Of a DNA stretch of 7,763 nucleotides, positions 4,674 through 7,763 are shown in pieces. The position numbers were made by a program, and so were the translations under genes. The DNA lies in the NCBI GenBank assembly GCA_021815525.1, contig JAKAGN010000125.1, forward strand, positions 1-7,763, written 5' to 3'. Each line of letters starts with the position of its first letter. Within the stretch, counting starts at the first letter, position 1. Source of the stretch: Deltaproteobacteria bacterium (GTDB taxonomy: Bacteria > Desulfobacterota > Desulfobacteria > Desulfobacterales > Desulfatibacillaceae). The notes under the pieces were generated by a model, which saw nothing but the letters and a program-made list of their open reading frames with translations, did no database searches and was not told the DNA's origin.

Positions 4674-6305
4674 TTATTTTCCCTCGATCACCATCGTATC
4701 GCCGAACTTGTTGTGGAACTTGGTGCCGCGGGTGAGGATGGAGCGGTAGCGCTCCTCGGCTATGACGGCCAGGTTCGGGAACTCCTCGCTGGCCATCACG
4801 GTGCACAGAAGCCCCTCGTCGTTCATGGCCTTCACGTGCTCCCAGTCGAAGCCGGAGAACGCGAGGAGGTCCTTTTCCCCCAGGCGCTCCAGCACGGCCC
4901 AGCGCACGTAGTCCTCCGCGATCTTGACGGCCCCGGAAAGGGCGGTCAGGAGGGAGAAGAGGAAGGACGGCTGGGCTATCTTCTCCACGGCCAGGAGGCG
5001 CGCCAGGTGGCTCTTGGCGCTCTGGGCCGTCTTGTAGAGGATGGACGGGTTCTCGGTGCCGAGTATTCCGTGGGCCTCGTCGTAGGCGTCTATGGCCGCC
5101 ACGGCGGCCTGGACCGCGGTTGCGTAGGCCTTCTGGATTTCCGGGAGGCGGAACTCCGTGGGGGGCTTGGCCCGCACCAGGGTGGGAAGCTTTCCCAGGA
5201 AAGGCGTGAGGTATATCTTGTCCAATAGGGCCATGAAGGGCCGCCGGCCGATCTTGCACTCCGCGGCCGCGCGCACGGCCCGGGCCGAGTTCCCCTTGGC
5301 GATTCCCTCCAGGGTTTCGGCGTCGTTTATGCGGGAAAGCGCCCCCAGGCGCACCCGGTAGTCCGGGTCGGTTTCGCAGACCCGCCGCACGAGGTCGGGG
5401 TCCGCAAGGCGCGCGACGGCCGCCATGCGCACCCGGTAGTTGGCGTCCTTGAGACCGGCGCGCGGAAGCGCCTCCGGGTCCAGCATCATCACCGCTGCCT
5501 GGCGCATCCGGGGGTCGGGATCATGGGCGGCGGTGCTCTCGAACAGGGCCGGCGCCCGGACGCGGGTCAGGGCCTCCCATCTCAGGAGCACGTGGGCCTT
5601 GGACTTGATGACCGCGTAGAGGGCCGCAGGATCCCCCACGCGGGCGAGCGCCGCGAAGGCCTGGTTCAGGAGCTTCGGATCGGATAGATCGGTGAATTCG
5701 GCGAAGGGCGCGGCAAGCACCTTGGGCCGGCTGGGGTCGGCCTTGGCGGGGATATCCGCCAGCTTCTCCACCGCGGCCATGCGGAGCGGCACGTTCTTGC
5801 TGCGCTCGATCACCACGGATAGAACCGCGGGGTCCTCGATGCGTTTCACGGCCGCAAGGCGCGTGCTCATGGCGACGCTCTTGGCCGCCACGTCCAGAAG
5901 GGCCCTGGCGTCCGATATCCGCTTCACCGCGGCCATGCGCACGTGCTCGGAATCGTTTTCCACGGCCACGCGGACAAGGGCGGCCTCGTCGGGAAAAAGG
6001 TCCACGGCCCCGATGCGCACCTGGACGTCCGGGTGCGAGGCGGCAAGCTCGGCAAGCACGCGCGGGTCGCGGATGCGGGCCACGGCCGCCAGGCGCACCT
6101 TGGAGTTGTCGTCCTCCCGGGCCACGCGCGTGAGGATTGCCGTGTCCCGGATCTTCTCCAGCACGGCTAGGCGCACCCGGAAAACTGGATCGGAAAAAAG
6201 CAGCTTCTCCAGTATCTCCGCGTCGTCAAGGTCCTTCACGGCTGCGATGCGCTGCTCGGGGTCGGAGTGCTTCCACTTGGGCTTGAGGCTGTCCAAAAGG
6301 CTCAT
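4674..6305 (-). CDS. HEAT/LRV-like repeat protein with 26-residue repeats and an unrecognised C-terminal domain
   Basis: A 543-residue protein with no signal peptide or membrane segment. Residues 15-350 are a helical array with core V-R-x-A-A-V-x-R-I-x-D followed by a second helix ending near V-A or L-A. The conserved Arg falls at 19, 45, 71, 97, 123, 149 and 175, exactly 26 apart; then a degenerate unit has Ala at 216, and Arg resumes at 242, 268, 293, 319 and 345. A 15-residue Pro/Ala-rich insertion near 185-205 breaks the phase once. HEAT and LRV arrays usually act as protein-binding scaffolds. The last 190 residues are helix-rich, contain no repeats and match nothing I recognise. The ATG at 6305 has GAGG eight nt upstream, and the repeat body starts right after it. 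It follows nadB by 77 bp on the same strand and is probably cotranscribed. No enzymatic motif is visible and the partner is unknown. Confidence 0.9.
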   Translation of the reverse strand: MSLLDSLKPKWKHSDPEQRIAAVKDLDDAEILEKLLFSDPVFRVRLAVLEKIRDTAILTRVAREDDNSKVRLAAVARIRDPRVLAELAASHPDVQVRIGAVDLFPDEAALVRVAVENDSEHVRMAAVKRISDARALLDVAAKSVAMSTRLAAVKRIEDPAVLSVVIERSKNVPLRMAAVEKLADIPAKADPSRPKVLAAPFAEFTDLSDPKLLNQAFAALARVGDPAALYAVIKSKAHVLLRWEALTRVRAPALFESTAAHDPDPRMRQAAVMMLDPEALPRAGLKDANYRVRMAAVARLADPDLVRRVCETDPDYRVRLGALSRINDAETLEGIAKGNSARAVRAAAECKIGRRPFMALLDKIYLTPFLGKLPTLVRAKPPTEFRLPEIQKAYATAVQAAVAAIDAYDEAHGILGTENPSILYKTAQSAKSHLARLLAVEKIAQPSFLFSLLTALSGAVKIAEDYVRWAVLERLGEKDLLAFSGFDWEHVKAMNDEGLLCTVMASEEFPNLAVIAEERYRSILTRGTKFHNKFGDTMVIEGK

Positions 6306-6342
6306 GGCTGGTGCCTCGCGGGGAAAGGTTGAAGGGCCCCGG

Positions 6343-6369
6343 CCCGGCGTTGGATACACAAACGCCGGG
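6343..6369 (-). promoter_or_regulatory. Intercistronic hairpin between nadB and the HEAT-like gene
   Basis: CCCGGCGTT (6343-6351) and AACGCCGGG (6361-6369) form a perfect 9-bp stem with a 9-nt loop in the 77-bp gap. There is no U-run after it. It could lower expression of the downstream HEAT-like gene or protect the nadB transcript end. Confidence 0.45.
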
Positions 6370-6382
6370 GCCTGCGGGACGC

Positions 6383-7763
<1,381 letters not shown>

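Overview
This is a GC-rich bacterial window with five protein-coding genes and three unusually structured non-coding gaps. High GC, an Fe-S/FMN/FAD old-yellow-enzyme-type reductase of a kind common in anaerobes, and G/C-rich palindromic repeats after genes suggest an anaerobic Desulfobacterota-like (deltaproteobacterial) genome. That assignment is inference from general style; no marker gene is present.

Layout. On the minus strand at the left are a PaaI-type hotdog thioesterase (23-484) and, 348 bp upstream of it, a predicted lipoprotein of unrecognised family (833-1747). The gap between them (485-832) holds three tandem, near-perfect hairpins with 3-nt loops. A 386-bp divergent control region (1748-2133) follows, with back-to-back candidate sigma-70 promoters in an AT-rich patch. 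It drives the lipoprotein leftward and a 666-residue FadH/2-enoate-reductase-type flavoprotein rightward (2134-4134). A convergent gap (4135-4673) separates that gene from a minus-strand pair on the right: a 26-residue-period HEAT-like repeat protein (4674-6305) and, 77 bp upstream of it, L-aspartate oxidase NadB (6383 to the window edge, N-terminus missing).

Working together. NadB (first step of de novo NAD synthesis) and the HEAT-like protein look like one transcription unit, with a hairpin between them. The flavoprotein probably reduces an unsaturated acyl-CoA or 2-enoate using NAD(P)H, and the thioesterase would hydrolyse an acyl-CoA. A shared acyl-CoA theme is plausible, but they are on opposite strands with the lipoprotein between them.

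The most notable non-coding signal is a palindromic repeat family present twice in opposite orientation (750-815 and 4163-4242). Each copy lies just after a stop codon and in the same orientation relative to the gene it follows. A second, unrelated twin hairpin repeat (4491-4563) sits in the convergent gap. I found no clear new defence system, CRISPR array, transposase, rRNA or tRNA.
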